Virus record (IMG/VR): IMGVR_UViG_3300037670_000035
Location: 1 to 37,150 of that record
Direction: 5' to 3' (one strand)
Length of the DNA stretch: 37,150 bases
DNA from: a virus
This document shows, piece by piece, positions 26,714 through 36,018 of this stretch. The number at the start of each line of letters is the position of its first letter. Within the stretch, counting starts at the first letter, position 1. Under the pieces are notes generated by a model that saw only the letters and a program-made list of their open reading frames with translations, was not told the origin of the DNA and searched no databases. A program made the translations under genes and the position numbers.

Positions 26714-27042
26714 TCGGGGCGGTCGACGCGCTTTTCAGCGGCACGGCGTCGAAACCGTCCCCGGAAGAGCTGGCCCTGTTCGGCCTCGTGCCTGAAGACT
26801 TCCCCGACCTGGACGACGAGTTCGGGGTGTGGCCGGACAACGTGCTGGCCTTCAACACCTTCGTCGCAATGCAAACCCAGTGGCGTCTCGGCATGGCCGG
26901 CGCCACCGGGCTCGATTACGCCGCGCTACCCGCGGTGCTTTCCATGATCGGCGTCCCAGCCGATGACCACCACGACACCTTCGAGTGCCTCCGAGCGATG
27001 GAGCTGCACGCGCTTGACCTGATGAGGGCGAAGAATGGCTGA
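26710..27042 (+). CDS. Tail assembly chaperone, frameshift extension (DUF1799-like, lambda T position)
   Basis: 110 residues added in the -1 frame after the slip site, giving a fusion of about 217 residues. The extension begins LIGAVDALFSGTASKPSPEE and contains the DUF1799-type core FGVWPDNVLAFNTFVAMQTQ followed by WRLGMAGATGLDYAALPAVL. There is no credible independent start with a ribosome site at the junction. In lambda the GT fusion recruits tail tube subunits to the chaperone-coated tape measure. The end overlaps the tape measure gene by eight bases. Confidence 0.85.
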   Translation: MIGAVDALFSGTASKPSPEELALFGLVPEDFPDLDDEFGVWPDNVLAFNTFVAMQTQWRLGMAGATGLDYAALPAVLSMIGVPADDHHDTFECLRAMELHALDLMRAKNG

Positions 27043-29503
27043 CATTGCCTCGTTGGGAATTCGCGTCACCACCGAAGGCGTCGCCCAAGCCTCGTCCGAC
27101 CTGGACAAGCTCGGCAAGTCTGGCGCCAATGCCGCCGTCGGCGCGCAGAAGGTCGCCCCGGCGATGGACAAGGCGGCTGTGTCCGCCAAGCAGCTCCAGT
27201 TCGCCACCCGCCAACTCCCCGCCCAGTTCACCGACATTTTCACCGGCCTTGCGTCGGGCCAGGCGCCGCTGCAGGTCCTGATCCAGCAAGGCGGCCAGCT
27301 CAAGGACACCTTCGGCGGCGTCGGGCCGGCGCTGCGCGCCAGCGTCGGCTACATCGCCGGGCTGATCAATCCGATCACGCTCGTGGCGGCCGCCGTCGCT
27401 GGGCTGGGCCTTGCCTGGAAGCAGCAGCAGGACCGGCTGGACGAGTTCAACATCTCGCTGGCCAAGACGAACAACTTCATCGGCCTGACCGCCCAGCAGC
27501 TTGCCGAATTCACCGCCGAGATCGACGCGGCCGGCGATGCCACGGCTGGCGCCGCAACCGAGACGGTCAACCGCATCGTCGCCGGCGGCCGACTGACGCA
27601 GGAGCAGTTCCGCCTCATCTCGCAGTCGGTGGCCGAGTTCTCCTCGCTGACCGGCGAGTCGATCGACTCCATCGTCAAGAAGTACGAGGACCTGGCGCGC
27701 GACCCGCTGGATGCCCTGCTCAAGCTCAACGAGTCCGAGCGCTTCCTGACCCGGGCGCAGTACGACCGGGTGAAGGCGCTGCAGGAGGAAGGCCGGCAGC
27801 AGGAGGCGGCCACCGAGGCCATCCGCATCTACGCGGAGAACATGGACCGGGCCACGCAGCAGGTGCGCGGTAACCTGTCCGAGATCGCCAAGCTGTGGAT
27901 CGACGTCAAGAACGCCGCCTCGGGCGCCTGGCAGGAGATCGGCAACGTCGCCGACGCCATCGCGGGCGTCACGCGCCGGCAGGCTGAGGCCAACACGCGG
28001 CTGATCGCCGGTCTGGCTGCATCTGCCCGGAACCTCAGCTATCCGGGCATGTTGGGCGCCGCCACCGGTTACGTGCGCAACATCCCCAATGTGCTGCGCC
28101 GCCCGAGTGCGGACTTCTCCGACGTGAGCACGCGGGTGCTGAGTGGGTCGCAAGCCGTCGACAGTGCGGCCGTGCGTGCGCAGCAGCAGGCAGAGGAGAA
28201 GTTCCAGCAGGTCACGCTGCGCTACCTGACCGACCGCGAGCGGCTGGCCAAAGAGATCGCCGACATCGAAGCGGCCGGCATGAAGGCGGGTGCCTCACGC
28301 GCGGAGATCGAAAAGCAGATCGCCCGGGCCCAGCAGGCGGCGGCAGAGCGCGCGGCCAAGGGCGGCGGTCGCAAGGGTTCCTCCCCGACCGATTACAGCG
28401 CCAGCATCCTGGCCCAGCTTCGCCAGCAGATCGCGCTGAACGAGGAGCAGGCTCGCAGCGAGGAGAACCTGTCTTCCTCCCAGCGACTGCGCGTTCGCAT
28501 TCTGGAGCAACTGGACGCGCTGGGCGGCAAGGTCACGGCATCGCAGCGCGCCCAGATCAAGGCCGAGCTGGAAGCGCTGGAGTCCAGCGACGCCCGGGCC
28601 CAGGCGATGCAGGCCGAGAAGCGCCTGAAGGAAGACCTGCTCAGGCTGAACAACCAGCTCGCCGCCAGCGAGGCCAACCGCGCCCGCGCCAACCAGGCTG
28701 ACCTGATGGCCATCGGCCGCGGCGGTGACGCCGTGGAGCGCGCCCGGCGCGCGCTGGACATCGAGCGCGAGTACGAAGACGGCCTGCGCGCGCTGCGCGA
28801 TCGCGGCATCGCCGAGGACTCGGACAGCTACCGCCAGCAGGAGGAAGCCTTGCGCGCCTCCCGCGATCGCATGCTGGACATGGAGCGGGACTACTACGCC
28901 CAGCGCGATGCGATGCAGGCCGACTGGAAGAACGGCGCGGTGCGCGCGTTCGAGGACTACATGGCCGAGGCCAACGATGTCGCCGGCCGCACTGCCGAAG
29001 CCATCGATGGCGTGCTGAACAGCCTGCAGGGCACGTTCGAAGAGTTCTTCCGCACCGGCAAGCTGGACTGGAAGGGCTTCCTGGACGACATCAATGCAGA
29101 GCTGGCGCGCTTCTTCAGTCAGCAGCTGGTGAAGCAGATCCTGAACATGGGGAGCCAGAACGGCAGCGAGGGCGGGTGGGCTGCCGACCTGGTCTCTCTG
29201 TTTGGAAGCTCCGACCAGTACACCGGCTTCTCCAAGGGCGGATACACGGGCCCTGGCGGCAAGAACAAGCCGGCAGGCATCGTGCACGCCGGCGAGTACG
29301 TGCTTAACCAGGATGCAGTACGCGGCCTGCCGATGGGGTATCTGGATCACCTCAACCGCGGCGGCTCGCCTGCTATCTCTGCTGGCGGCGGCGACCTGTA
29401 CCAGAGCATCACGGTGCAGGGCAGGCTCGATCGCCGATCCGTTGACCAACTCGCCGCCGAGTCCATGCGCCGCCAGAACCTGTCGCGCCGGAGGACCGGA
29501 TGA
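27035..29503 (+). CDS. Tail tape measure protein
   Basis: 822 residues, the second largest gene. The N-terminus (SLGIRVTTEGVAQASSDLDK, LPAQFTDIFTGLASGQAPLQ, VLIQQGGQLKDTFGGVGPAL) is the lambda gpH-like start. A hydrophobic stretch lies at about 104-127 (YIAGLINPITLVAAAVAGLG). Long coiled coils fill residues 370-640. The C-terminal SLQGTFEEFFRTGKLDWKGF, then LARFFSQQLVKQILNM matches the lambda tape measure C-terminal domain, and GGYTGPGGKNKPAGIVHAGE is the usual Gly-rich end motif. It sets tail length and helps pass DNA into the cell. It overlaps the chaperone extension upstream and the distal tail gene downstream. Confidence 0.95.
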   Translation: MADIASLGIRVTTEGVAQASSDLDKLGKSGANAAVGAQKVAPAMDKAAVSAKQLQFATRQLPAQFTDIFTGLASGQAPLQVLIQQGGQLKDTFGGVGPALRASVGYIAGLINPITLVAAAVAGLGLAWKQQQDRLDEFNISLAKTNNFIGLTAQQLAEFTAEIDAAGDATAGAATETVNRIVAGGRLTQEQFRLISQSVAEFSSLTGESIDSIVKKYEDLARDPLDALLKLNESERFLTRAQYDRVKALQEEGRQQEAATEAIRIYAENMDRATQQVRGNLSEIAKLWIDVKNAASGAWQEIGNVADAIAGVTRRQAEANTRLIAGLAASARNLSYPGMLGAATGYVRNIPNVLRRPSADFSDVSTRVLSGSQAVDSAAVRAQQQAEEKFQQVTLRYLTDRERLAKEIADIEAAGMKAGASRAEIEKQIARAQQAAAERAAKGGGRKGSSPTDYSASILAQLRQQIALNEEQARSEENLSSSQRLRVRILEQLDALGGKVTASQRAQIKAELEALESSDARAQAMQAEKRLKEDLLRLNNQLAASEANRARANQADLMAIGRGGDAVERARRALDIEREYEDGLRALRDRGIAEDSDSYRQQEEALRASRDRMLDMERDYYAQRDAMQADWKNGAVRAFEDYMAEANDVAGRTAEAIDGVLNSLQGTFEEFFRTGKLDWKGFLDDINAELARFFSQQLVKQILNMGSQNGSEGGWAADLVSLFGSSDQYTGFSKGGYTGPGGKNKPAGIVHAGEYVLNQDAVRGLPMGYLDHLNRGGSPAISAGGGDLYQSITVQGRLDRRSVDQLAAESMRRQNLSRRRTG

Positions 29504-30087
29504 GCTTCATCGACGCGCGGCTCAACAGCCGCTACCGCTACGGCTTCGTCGGCGGCCCGAACTGGAACACGCTGGTCACGCAACTGCAGAGCGGCCGCAA
29601 CCGCAAGCGCAAGGCGTGGGCCATGCCGCACCACAAGTACACGGCCAACTACGCCACGCTGAACGCTGCCGAAAAGGACGAGCTGTTGAACGCCTTCATG
29701 GCGGCCGGCGGCTCGTTCTCGTCCTTCCGGTTCAAGGACTGGAACGATTGGCAGGCCTTCGACCAGGTCATCGGCGAGGGCGACGGCACCAGCGACCCCA
29801 TGCAGCTGGTCAAGCACTACACGTTCGGGCCAACCACGTTTACCCGCACGATCACGCTGCCGCTGAATACCATCGTTAAGGACGAGGACGGCAACACGCT
29901 GGCCGTGACGGTGGCACCCACGACGGGACTGGTCACGCCGGATGCGCCGTGGCCGTCAGGCAAGGACATCATCGCCTCATTCGACTTCGACGTGCGCGTG
30001 AGCTTCTCGCAGGACTTCAACCCGTTCACCAGCGTGGCGTCGAACATTCGTGAGTGCATGGTCGAGCTTGAAGAGGCGTTCGACTGA
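29500..30087 (+). CDS. DUF2460 distal tail protein
   Basis: 195 residues from ATG 29500 (ATGA overlap). The family pattern is FIDARLNSRYRYGFVGGPNW, NAAEKDELLNAFMAAGGSFS, then SSFRFKDWNDWQAFDQVIGEG and YTFGPTTFTRTITLPLNT with an ending of the type SFDFDVRVSFSQDF. DUF2460 proteins form the distal tail ring in phages and gene transfer agents with DUF2163 and NlpC partners, exactly the order found here. Confidence 0.9.
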   Translation: MSFIDARLNSRYRYGFVGGPNWNTLVTQLQSGRNRKRKAWAMPHHKYTANYATLNAAEKDELLNAFMAAGGSFSSFRFKDWNDWQAFDQVIGEGDGTSDPMQLVKHYTFGPTTFTRTITLPLNTIVKDEDGNTLAVTVAPTTGLVTPDAPWPSGKDIIASFDFDVRVSFSQDFNPFTSVASNIRECMVELEEAFD

Positions 30088-31091
30088 TGGGCCGCGCGAT
30101 ATCCATCGAGCTGCAGCAGCACTTCGATCAGAAGTACCAGACCACCGCGCACCTCCTACGCATCGACCCCGTACGCCCTGGCTACTCATCGTATGGTGTG
30201 ACCGACATCGACCGGGACATCACCTACGACGACGGCACCAGCGAGCTGACATACTCGGCGGCCATCGGCTTCGAAAGCACCGAGTTCAGCTTCAACCCGA
30301 CGCTGTCGGCCGACAACGCCGACATGACCAGCCTGTTGCCGGTGTTCGACATCCCGGTGAGCGAGGACGAGCTTCGCAGCTGCGCGTACGACTATGCCGA
30401 GTACACGCTCTACAAGGTCAACTACGAAGACCTGACAATGGGGCACGTCATTGTGTCCCACGGCAACATCGGCCGCGTAACGCTGAAGGACGGGCTGTCC
30501 TTCGTGTCGGAGATGAACGGCCTTTCCAAGCAGACGCAGCAGTCCGTCTGCGCGCGCTACAGCCGCACGTGCCCGGCCACCTTCGGCAGTCAGCCACCGG
30601 GCACTCCGGGCGCCACGGTCACGGAGGAGAAGTATTGCGGCTTCGATGCCGAGTCCCTGTGGGAGGCCTTCGAGGTTACAGCCGTCGGCGATGAAGCCAC
30701 GGTCGAGTTCACCGACTCGGCGCTGCCTTTCCCGGACACGCCGGTCGCCGACATCTACCACCGCGGCATGGTGCGCTGGGAGACAGGCCTCAACGCTGGT
30801 CGCGAGTACGAGGTCGAGGGGAACACCACCGGCGGCACCGTCTCAACGATGTTCGCCATGGACTACCCGGCGCAGGTGGGCGACACCGGCATGATCCGCC
30901 GCGGCTGCAACAAGATCGCCCGCGACGACGCGCGGGGGTGCAAGCACTGGTTCGGCACCGACTGGCGTTTCTACTTCCGCGGCCAGCCCGACATCCCGCT
31001 GGGCGATGCACTGGCGAACACGGCCCCTGGCGGCAACGCTGGTCCCGGCGACTTCGGCGGCAGCACCGCAGTGGAGACCGCCGAGGAATGA
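30087..31091 (+). CDS. DUF2163 baseplate hub protein
   Basis: 334 residues. It is recognised from TTAHLLRIDPVRPGYSSYGV, DIDRDITYDDGTSELTYSAA, GHVIVSHGNIGRVTLKDGLS and the conserved C-terminal cysteine region (MIRRGCNKIARDDARGCKHW) with C141, C152 and C160 earlier in the chain. The protein belongs to the hub of the tail tip in the DUF2460/DUF2163 architecture and may carry a metal or disulfide cluster. The final 25 residues are Gly-rich. ATG 30087 shares a base with the previous stop. Confidence 0.9.
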   Translation: MGRAISIELQQHFDQKYQTTAHLLRIDPVRPGYSSYGVTDIDRDITYDDGTSELTYSAAIGFESTEFSFNPTLSADNADMTSLLPVFDIPVSEDELRSCAYDYAEYTLYKVNYEDLTMGHVIVSHGNIGRVTLKDGLSFVSEMNGLSKQTQQSVCARYSRTCPATFGSQPPGTPGATVTEEKYCGFDAESLWEAFEVTAVGDEATVEFTDSALPFPDTPVADIYHRGMVRWETGLNAGREYEVEGNTTGGTVSTMFAMDYPAQVGDTGMIRRGCNKIARDDARGCKHWFGTDWRFYFRGQPDIPLGDALANTAPGGNAGPGDFGGSTAVETAEE

Positions 31092-31528
31092 GCGAGCTTG
31101 TCCGCACGGCGCGCAGATATATCGGTGTGCCGTTCCGTCACCGTGGGCGGAATCCGAAGATCGGGCTGGACTGTGTCGGCCTGCCGCTTCGCTGCTACGC
31201 AGACCACGGCATCGTCCTGCCAGAAGTCAAGAAGTACAACCGCGAGCCGCACAAGGACGGATTGGTCGATGCCTGCATCGCCGCGATGGGCCCACCGGTC
31301 AAGGTCGCGCCGGTGCGCCGGGCGGACCTGCAAGTCGGTGACGTGTGCATCCAGCGGTTCGAGATCCACCCGCATCACGTCTTCATCGTGGGCGACTACG
31401 ACCACCCAGGCGAGTTGTCCTGCATCCACGCCGACGGCGGGCAGGGGCAGTTCTCGCGCGTCGTCGAGGTCCGCCTTACCGATGAGCGCATCGCGCTTAT
31501 CACCCACGTCTTCAGGAAGCCAATCTAA
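31088..31528 (+). CDS. NlpC/P60-type tail peptidase
   Basis: 146 residues from ATG 31088 (ATGA overlap). The active-site cysteine lies in GLDCVGL (C29); the helper histidine is probably in IHPHHVFIVGDY (H97), with H114 in CIHADGG. The start ELVRTARRYIGVPFRHRGRN is typical of the family. The enzyme sits in the tail tip and is expected to cut peptidoglycan cross-links during DNA entry, as does the K protein of lambda. The gene lies between hub and central tip protein, the usual place. Confidence 0.9.
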   Translation: MSELVRTARRYIGVPFRHRGRNPKIGLDCVGLPLRCYADHGIVLPEVKKYNREPHKDGLVDACIAAMGPPVKVAPVRRADLQVGDVCIQRFEIHPHHVFIVGDYDHPGELSCIHADGGQGQFSRVVEVRLTDERIALITHVFRKPI

Positions 31529-34500
31529 TGGCGCGTCAGGTACTGCCCATCGTCGGCGCGGTGATCGGCGCCTATTTTGGCAACCCGCAGCTGGGTTACA
31601 TGATCGGCTCCATTGTCGGAAACGCCGTCGACCCGCTGGTGGTCAAGGGTCCGCAGATCGGCGACAGCCGCGTGCAGACATCGGCCGAGGTGTTCCGGCC
31701 GATCTACTTCGGCACAGCCTGCGGCGCCGGCAACATCATCATGGCCGGGCCGGACATCAAGCGCGTGTTCGAAGAGAGCCAGGGCAAGGGTGGCGGACCG
31801 ATCACGACCGAAGAGCGCATCTTCAAGACCTTCGCCATTGCAATAGGCGACGGCTGGAAGGGTCCGATCATCGGCATCTCCCGCATCTGGGAGAACGAGA
31901 AGCTGGTGTACGACACCAGGCCTGGCTCCACGATGGTGGCCGAGTCGGCGAAGTTCGCCACGCAGTTCACCCTGTACACCGGCACCGAAACCCAGATGCC
32001 GGACGACGCGCTGGAGGCGATCCCGGAACAGTTCGGCGGAGGCGCAGGAAACGTCCCTGCCTTCCGTGGCTTGGCTTACATCGTCTTCCGTCAGAAAGAC
32101 ATCACGCCGTGGATGTCTATTCCTCAGTACCGGTTCGAGGTCGTCACCGACGGCAGCTCCGATCCGCCTATCCAGATGATCGCCGCACGGCAGACAGATT
32201 CGGCTACGCAGTCCGACATCCTGACCGCTCCTAACGGCGTGGACTTCAGCGGATCGTGGGAGAGCTTGACGGCAATGAAAGGCCGTGAGCTGTACATGAT
32301 CACTAACGCCGATCGGTACATATTCTATGGGGGAAACAGAATACCGGCCTACATGGACAAAGGGTCAAGTGTGGTGCAAATAGGCACCGGCGCATCGACA
32401 TCCGGCGTCGGCGGTGGAAAGCAAGGGGCGTGCGACGACACAGGCCAGATCGTCGTTATTCCAGGCGGCCTTGGTACGGCTATCACCTATAGCATCAATG
32501 GCGGTCGGCATTGGTACGTCGGACCAGTTGTAGACATGAACGTCTGCACTCACCTGGGCGGCAAGTTCCTTGGATACTACGCAGGGAACATCTACGGAAG
32601 CGTCAACGGATATGACGGCTGGTCGCTGGTTACTAACATTTCATCACTGCTTTCGGCGGGCGGTGATGTAGTAGCTCATAGCAGCCCATCCATGTGCATG
32701 TTCGGCGGGTCAGGCGTAGATGGTGTAACACCTGCTATAGCTGTTTCCACCGATGGCGGTTCTAGCTACGAACTTGTCGAGTTCAGTATGCTAGATCCTG
32801 ATGCTGTAAAGATCACCGCAATCACAAGCAAGACAGACAACTACGTCACCACTTACGTTGCCGCAGCGAACAACGGGCAGATCCTCAGAAAGGTTGGTGA
32901 TCTTGGTCCTTGGGAGCTTTCAGACGATCGCCTGAATGGCCGTCCTTGGTCGGCAGCCGCCAACGCCAAGAACTTCGCCATCATTGGCAACAATGAGGAA
33001 GAGGAGCGCACGGGTCAGATCCTTGTCAGCTATGACGGCCTTGTGTGGACAGAAGCTCGCGGCGAATCTATCGATTCGAACGAGTACTGGCTGAGTATAG
33101 GGGCACTTTCTGTTACGGCTGGCCTTGTGGAGTCTGGCCCTATTGCGCTGGACGAGGCGGTCGAACGAATCCACGAGCTTTCCGGACAGAGCCTGACGAA
33201 GGTGGACGCCTCCGACCTGGCAACGAAGGAACTTGGAGGATTCATCCTGTCCGGCGACTACACCGGGCAGGCGGCCATCGGCATGCTGGGCTCGATCTTC
33301 ATGTTCGACTCGCCCGAGTACGACAAGAAGATCCATCATCGTTTCCGCGGCAAGCCCGTCGTACGCACGATCACGGACGATGACCTTGTCGACGAACCGG
33401 ACGACGGCACGCGTGAGGATCAGATCGAGTTCCCGCGCAAGTTGCACCTGGAGGCCCAGAACACCGCCAGCGGCTACGCCCCGGCGAAGGAGACCAGCGA
33501 GCGGGAAAGCTCCGATGTTCGCGTGGTCGGCGAGCTGAGCGTGAGCGCGCCGCTGATGTTTGCCGGCGACGCTGAGCAGCAGGCATCTGAGCAGGCGCGC
33601 ACTGCCAACATTCTGCACAAGGTGGCGTGGGAGAAGGCGCGCGGCAAGCGTGAGATCGTCGTGCCTGACAAGTACCTGACCGACGTTCCCGGCGATGCCT
33701 ACATGGTCAACATCCGCGGCCGATCCGACCGCATGACCATCGATCGCCAGAACTATGTCGACGGCGTGCTGCGGCTTGATCTGAGCTATGACCGCGCCTC
33801 GGCCTACGTGTCGAACCGGTCCGGGAATACCCCGAGCGAGCAGACGCCGCCGCCTTCGACCATCGTGGGCGCAACGGGAATGCTCGTGCTGGACACTTCC
33901 GCACTGCGCGACGAGGACGACATCAACTCGGCCGTGCGGTACGTCGCACTCGGTCCGAACAGCCCGTCGTGGTACGGCGCTGCCTTCGGAGACAGCTTCG
34001 ACGGCGGCAGCAGCTACTGGTTCCGGATGCGCCGCAACGCCCCGGGTTCCGTCATGGGGACGCTGCAGGCAGCCGTCGCTGACGCCAGCGAGCATTACAC
34101 CGACCGCACCAACAAGGTACGGGTGCAGCTTGACCTGGCCAGCTACAGCGAGCGCGTCGAGGCCCTGACAGAGCAGCAGTTCCTGAGTCAGCGTGGCGCC
34201 TTCGCGCTGGTCAATTCGTCCGATGAGGTCGAGATCTGCCAGTACATGGAGGTCGACGACCTTGGCAACGGTCTGCTGGAGCTTTCTGTTCTGCTACGGG
34301 GGAGGAAAAACAGTGGGACGTTCGCATTCCCGGCAGGGTCGCGATTCTTGCTGCTGGAAACTGTGCGCTCGCTGTCCACCCAGAGCGCCCACATCGGTAA
34401 CGAAATCTGGCACCGGGCCATCAGCTACGACAGCACCGGCGAGACGGCCACCATCGACCAGATGACGTTCAACGGCAACAGTCAGCGCGAGTGGCCGGTG

Positions 34501-34779
34501 GCGAATCTGCTGCTGGAGCGTGCCGGTGACGTGGTGACCGCCACCGCCGTGCCGCGGCATCGATTCGGAACCGACGTGGCGCCTGTCCAGTCGATCAACC
34601 ACATCGGTTACCGCTGGACCGCCACCGACGGGGTGAACACCGCCAGCGGCGACACGAACAGCGTGACGCTGTCGCGCGCCTTCAACGTCACCGGCTGGTC
34701 GTCCCCGATCACCGTCACCGTGGCCCAGATCAACCGCATCACGGGCCCAGGCCCGTCCGTTTCCGAGGAAATCGCATGA
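31528..34779 (+). CDS. Tail tip / central fibre protein with inserted beta-propeller-like segment
   Basis: 1083 residues, host-specificity protein of the lambda J type by position. The N-terminus has a hydrophobic Gly-rich segment (about 5-32, VLPIVGAVIGAYFGNPQLGY). Residues about 230-535 stand out: four Asp-box-like motifs, S322INGGRHW, S358VNGYDGW, S407TDGGSSY and S501YDGLVW, suggest sialidase-type beta-propeller blades. DNA in about 32230-33120 is visibly richer in A/T than the flanks. After it the hub sequence resumes (IALDEAVERIHELSGQSLTK). The C-terminus (about 830-1083) is beta-rich with fibronectin-like character. It likely binds the host receptor. Confidence 0.88.
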   Translation: MARQVLPIVGAVIGAYFGNPQLGYMIGSIVGNAVDPLVVKGPQIGDSRVQTSAEVFRPIYFGTACGAGNIIMAGPDIKRVFEESQGKGGGPITTEERIFKTFAIAIGDGWKGPIIGISRIWENEKLVYDTRPGSTMVAESAKFATQFTLYTGTETQMPDDALEAIPEQFGGGAGNVPAFRGLAYIVFRQKDITPWMSIPQYRFEVVTDGSSDPPIQMIAARQTDSATQSDILTAPNGVDFSGSWESLTAMKGRELYMITNADRYIFYGGNRIPAYMDKGSSVVQIGTGASTSGVGGGKQGACDDTGQIVVIPGGLGTAITYSINGGRHWYVGPVVDMNVCTHLGGKFLGYYAGNIYGSVNGYDGWSLVTNISSLLSAGGDVVAHSSPSMCMFGGSGVDGVTPAIAVSTDGGSSYELVEFSMLDPDAVKITAITSKTDNYVTTYVAAANNGQILRKVGDLGPWELSDDRLNGRPWSAAANAKNFAIIGNNEEEERTGQILVSYDGLVWTEARGESIDSNEYWLSIGALSVTAGLVESGPIALDEAVERIHELSGQSLTKVDASDLATKELGGFILSGDYTGQAAIGMLGSIFMFDSPEYDKKIHHRFRGKPVVRTITDDDLVDEPDDGTREDQIEFPRKLHLEAQNTASGYAPAKETSERESSDVRVVGELSVSAPLMFAGDAEQQASEQARTANILHKVAWEKARGKREIVVPDKYLTDVPGDAYMVNIRGRSDRMTIDRQNYVDGVLRLDLSYDRASAYVSNRSGNTPSEQTPPPSTIVGATGMLVLDTSALRDEDDINSAVRYVALGPNSPSWYGAAFGDSFDGGSSYWFRMRRNAPGSVMGTLQAAVADASEHYTDRTNKVRVQLDLASYSERVEALTEQQFLSQRGAFALVNSSDEVEICQYMEVDDLGNGLLELSVLLRGRKNSGTFAFPAGSRFLLLETVRSLSTQSAHIGNEIWHRAISYDSTGETATIDQMTFNGNSQREWPVANLLLERAGDVVTATAVPRHRFGTDVAPVQSINHIGYRWTATDGVNTASGDTNSVTLSRAFNVTGWSSPITVTVAQINRITGPGPSVSEEIA

Positions 34780-35438
34780 GTGTCGACATTCTCCCGTTCG
34801 CCGTATGGGAATCTGGCACCAACCAGAACAGCATCCCGGCCAACGACAACGCGCTGCGTTCCGAGATCCTGAACGGCCTGGTGATCAGCGAAAGCACGGA
34901 CGCCCAACCTGGCAGCCCTGCGCGCGGCGACATCTACATCATGGCCGGCGCGGCAAGCGGCACGCAGTGGGCCACCTTCGATGAGTACGACCTGGCCATC
35001 TTCGACGGCGATGGGACCTGGCACGCCTACGCACCGGTCGAGGGAATCGTGGTGAATGTAGCTGGGACGCTGAAGCGGTGGAACGGGTCGGCGTATGTCG
35101 ATGCTGCCGCAGGTGGCGGCGCCAGCGTTCCGCCGGTGGTCACCGAGTCTGGAACAAACCTGGACGCTACCGCCTCCAACGATGGCAACTACACGCGCTT
35201 CACCAATGCAGGCGCCAAGACCTACACCTTCGACGATGCGGAGACATATACGGCCGGCGACGAGTACCACGGGCGCAATGTCGGAGCTGGCGACCTGACG
35301 ATCACCGAGGCTGGCACGATGACGATCAACCCGCCAGCCGGCGGCACGCTGGTGATCCCGCAGGGCGGCACATTCACGGTCAAGATCGTGGCAGCCGACG
35401 AAGCCGACCTGTTCGGGGTCACGGAAGCTGCGCCATGA
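34776..35438 (+). CDS. DUF2793-type tail fibre protein
   Basis: 220 residues from ATG 34776 (ATGA overlap). The N-terminal DUF2793 pattern is ILPFAVWESGTNQNSIPAND, then NALRSEILNG, RGDIYIMAGAASGTQWATFD, EYDLAIFDGDGTWHAYAPVE and a KRWNGSAYVDA end. The C-terminal half (about 118-215, FTNAGAKTYTFDDAETYTAG, GTMTINPPAGGTLVIPQGGT) is a beta-strand repeat likely to form a trimeric stalk or knob. It should decorate the tail tip and aid receptor binding. Confidence 0.85.
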   Translation: MSVDILPFAVWESGTNQNSIPANDNALRSEILNGLVISESTDAQPGSPARGDIYIMAGAASGTQWATFDEYDLAIFDGDGTWHAYAPVEGIVVNVAGTLKRWNGSAYVDAAAGGGASVPPVVTESGTNLDATASNDGNYTRFTNAGAKTYTFDDAETYTAGDEYHGRNVGAGDLTITEAGTMTINPPAGGTLVIPQGGTFTVKIVAADEADLFGVTEAAP

Positions 35439-35887
35439 TTCACGGGATCGTTGCCGGTGCGCCGGTGACCGGAGGGGGCGGGGGCGGCGAAGTACTACCC
35501 ATTGCCTTCAACATGTCATCGGTCTACAGCGGATTGGCGTGCACAACGACGAACATGCGGGATGGCGATTACACAACTGGAGGCGGAACCAACAGTCTGT
35601 CCATTAATGAGTGGATTGAGGCTGATCTAGGTTCAGCCAACTACGTCGATCACATCGAGTTCGCAGGAGGAAACATCCCGGGCTGGGGACCGGTTGCAAG
35701 CTATTTGAACGGGCGAACTGTTCAGTATTGGGATGGCAGTGTTTGGCAGACGCTGCCTGGCACGATATCTGGCGCAACGGACTCCGGAACCTTCATAACG
35801 ACCTTCCCGGTCGGTGTGAGTGCTAGCAAATTCCGCATCTACTCGACCGGATACGTGGCAACGACCGAGTTCCGCCTGTTCGGGTGA
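35435..35887 (+). CDS. Tail fibre tip with discoidin-like domain
   Basis: 150 residues from ATG 35435 (ATGA overlap). A short N-terminal tag (MIHGIVAGAPVTGGGGGGEV) with a Gly hinge is followed by a beta-sandwich of F5/8 type C (discoidin) appearance: ARDGDYTT-like MRDGDYTTGGGTNSLSINEW, IEADLGSANYVDHIEFAGGN, VQYWDGSVWQTLPGTISGAT and a closing KFRIYSTGYVATTEFRLFG. Such domains bind carbohydrates, consistent with recognition of surface polysaccharide. The coding DNA is a little less GC-rich than the tail core. It is the last structural gene. Confidence 0.8.
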   Translation: MIHGIVAGAPVTGGGGGGEVLPIAFNMSSVYSGLACTTTNMRDGDYTTGGGTNSLSINEWIEADLGSANYVDHIEFAGGNIPGWGPVASYLNGRTVQYWDGSVWQTLPGTISGATDSGTFITTFPVGVSASKFRIYSTGYVATTEFRLFG

Positions 35888-36018
35888 TCTCACCCCCCCC
35901 TGACCCGGCCGGCGCTACCATGCCCGCATGCTCACCTGGGACCCGGTCAACACCTACGGCCAGCACTGGCGGCGTGACCGGATCGGGCACGGTCGTGCCC
36001 AGGGTGGGCATCATGCCC
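35882..36018. other. Three inverted repeats between convergent tail and integrase genes
   Basis: GGGTGA-TC-TCACCC (35882-35895) overlaps the tail gene stop and is followed by a C-run. GGGCAC-GGTC-GTGCCC lies at 35985-36000, and GGGCAT-C-ATGCCC (36006-36018) overlaps the integrase stop. None has a T-tract on either strand, so termination is uncertain. They may serve as transcript ends for the two convergent genes. I see no gene in this 123-base gap. Confidence 0.5.

Noticed and set aside
26852-28153. Long minus-strand open frame opposite the tape measure gene
   Set aside because: It has no recognisable motif and opposes a clear lambda-type tape measure gene in a rightward operon.
32920-34095. 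Minus-strand open frame (391 codons) opposite the tail-tip gene
   Set aside because: It crosses the insertion boundary without any domain signal and lacks a promoter or ribosome site; treated as a shadow.
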